Source: an uncultured Tannerella sp.
GTDB lineage: Bacteria; Bacteroidota; Bacteroidia; Bacteroidales; Tannerellaceae
Direction of reading: 5' to 3'
DNA length: 22,109 nt
Assembly: GCA_938036405.1 (NCBI GenBank)
Contig: CALHPT010000035.1
Span: 1 to 22,109, forward strand
Under the pieces are notes generated by a model, which saw nothing but the letters and a program-made list of their open reading frames with translations, did not search any database and was not told the DNA's origin. Shown piece by piece: positions 21,367 through 22,109 of this stretch; within the stretch, counting starts at the first letter, position 1, and each line of letters opens with the position of its first letter. The position numbers and the translations under genes are program-made.

Positions 21367-22109
21367 TTATACCTTCTCTAACTGCAAGAGGGCTTCAATC
21401 TCAGCCAGAGTGCTGGCTTGTGAAATGGCTCCACGGAGTTTAGCAGCACCAGATGTGCCTCGAAGGTAGTGAGGAGCCAGCCCACGGAATTCACGGACAG
21501 CGATATTCTCACCTTTAAGATCAATCAAGCGTTTCAGATGCTCATAAGCAATCTTCATCTTGTCTTCGAAGGTCAGATCAGGCAGGATTTCTCCAGTTTC
21601 AAAGTAATGATTGATTTGATTAAAGAGGTAAGGATTTCCCATAGCTGCGCGCCCAATCATAACGGCGTCAGCACCGACTTCCTCGATGCGTTGTTTAGCT
21701 TCTTGAACCGTACGGATGTCTCCGTTAGCGATGAATGGAATCTTGGTCAGAGCTTGTGCAACCTTATGAAGGGTCTCTAGGTCCGCATGGCCAGTGTACA
21801 TCTGTTCACGTGTACGACCGTGCATAGCAAGGGCAGAAACACCAGCAGCTTCAGCAGCTAGGGCATTCTCAACTGCTAGGGATGGGTCAGACCAGCCTGT
21901 CCGCATTTTAACAGTGAGAGGGATATCAAGGACAGATTGGACCTTGTTGATAATAGAGTAGATCTTGTCTGGATCCTTGAGCCACATAGCGCCAGCTTCG
22001 TTTTTCACGATTTTGTTAACTGGACAGCCCATGTTGATATCGACGATATCGGTCTTGGTGTTTTCTTGGATGAATTCTGCTGCGCGTGCTAGGCTGTCTT
22101 CATCGCTAC
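21367..22109 (-). CDS. dusB: tRNA-dihydrouridine synthase (DusB/NifR3 type), 5' end cut by window
   Basis: FMN-dependent TIM-barrel enzyme that reduces uridine to dihydrouridine in tRNA. The frame is open to the window edge: upstream of INMGCPVNKIV it reads SDEDSLARAAEFIQENTKTD, so about 247 residues are present and roughly the first 75 are missing. Visible motifs are the FMN and substrate-site NMGCPVNKIVKNEAGAMW, LTVKMRTGW, ALAMHGRTREQMYTGHADL, PFIANGDI and GADAVMIGRAAMGNPYLF. The C-terminal helical domain holds REFRGLAPHYLRG. Wording and codon use are streptococcal; the expected catalytic cysteine lies in a loop C-terminal to NMGCPVN in these enzymes but was not placed here. Stop TAA at 21367-21369. 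Confidence 0.9.
   Translation of the reverse strand, partial: SDEDSLARAAEFIQENTKTDIVDINMGCPVNKIVKNEAGAMWLKDPDKIYSIINKVQSVLDIPLTVKMRTGWSDPSLAVENALAAEAAGVSALAMHGRTREQMYTGHADLETLHKVAQALTKIPFIANGDIRTVQEAKQRIEEVGADAVMIGRAAMGNPYLFNQINHYFETGEILPDLTFEDKMKIAYEHLKRLIDLKGENIAVREFRGLAPHYLRGTSGAAKLRGAISQASTLAEIEALLQLEKV

Noticed and set aside
20596..22109. Recent horizontal transfer from Streptococcus into the Bacteroidales chromosome
   Set aside because: Possible, but no mobility gene or attachment repeat is present, the foreign part runs to the window edge, and the join falls at a start codon without its expected ribosome site; a chimeric join is simpler.

Overview
Most of the window (about 1-20,590) reads as chromosome of an oral-type Bacteroidales bacterium, most like Tannerella/Porphyromonas. 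The reasons are GC-rich coding, Bacteroidetes-style promoters (TAnnTTTG, sometimes with TTG 17-19 nt upstream), an almost general lack of Shine-Dalgarno sites, a Rho with a long lysine-rich N-terminal insert, and family-typical fused corrin-ring enzymes. The last 1.5 kb (about 20,596-22,109) changes abruptly to AT-richer DNA with a Streptococcus-like lipoprotein and a 5'-truncated streptococcal-type dusB. No mobile element marks the boundary, so I read the end as a chimeric join of two oral bacteria (assembly or amplification artefact) rather than a natural neighbourhood.

Layout: a tandem array (1-472), a minus-strand gene of unknown function (482-1447), a second array (1525-2188), and a coupled minus-strand pair of tRNA methylthiotransferase mtaB and an LpxL/HtrB-like acyltransferase (2188-4394). 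A third array (4510-4928) follows, then a secreted carboxypeptidase-regulatory-like domain protein (5052-6338), a bidirectional terminator, and rho (6495-8579). Divergent from rho lies an ADP-forming acyl-CoA synthetase alpha subunit (8942-10303), followed by a toxin-antitoxin pair whose toxin is frameshifted. Next is the minus-strand corrinoid cluster (10990-18792): four fused genes carrying eight activities (CbiJ-CbiD, CbiG-CbiF, CbiE-CbiT, CbiH-CbiC), then a YoeB-type toxin-antitoxin pair, then a PduO-type corrinoid adenosyltransferase. gnd (19027-20478) and its terminator close the Bacteroidales part.

Together the four fused corrin enzymes cover every ring-modifying step from cobalt-precorrin-3 to cobyrinate. 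CbiL, the cobaltochelatase and the amidation steps are not in the window.

The most unusual signal is not a gene. Four intergenic spaces are filled with tandem repeats of one period, 41 bp. In three of them a small inverted-repeat core (consensus GCCTNNGGC) recurs every 41 bp, largely in exact register, over 0.4-0.7 kb while the spacer sequence diverges strongly. In two of these the repeat is organised as 82-bp dimers. The fourth array, inside the corrinoid operon, keeps the period but uses a different 16-bp palindrome. The arrays run up to, and into, the stop codons of neighbouring genes. They look like a lineage-specific repeat family whose spacing is conserved more than its sequence.
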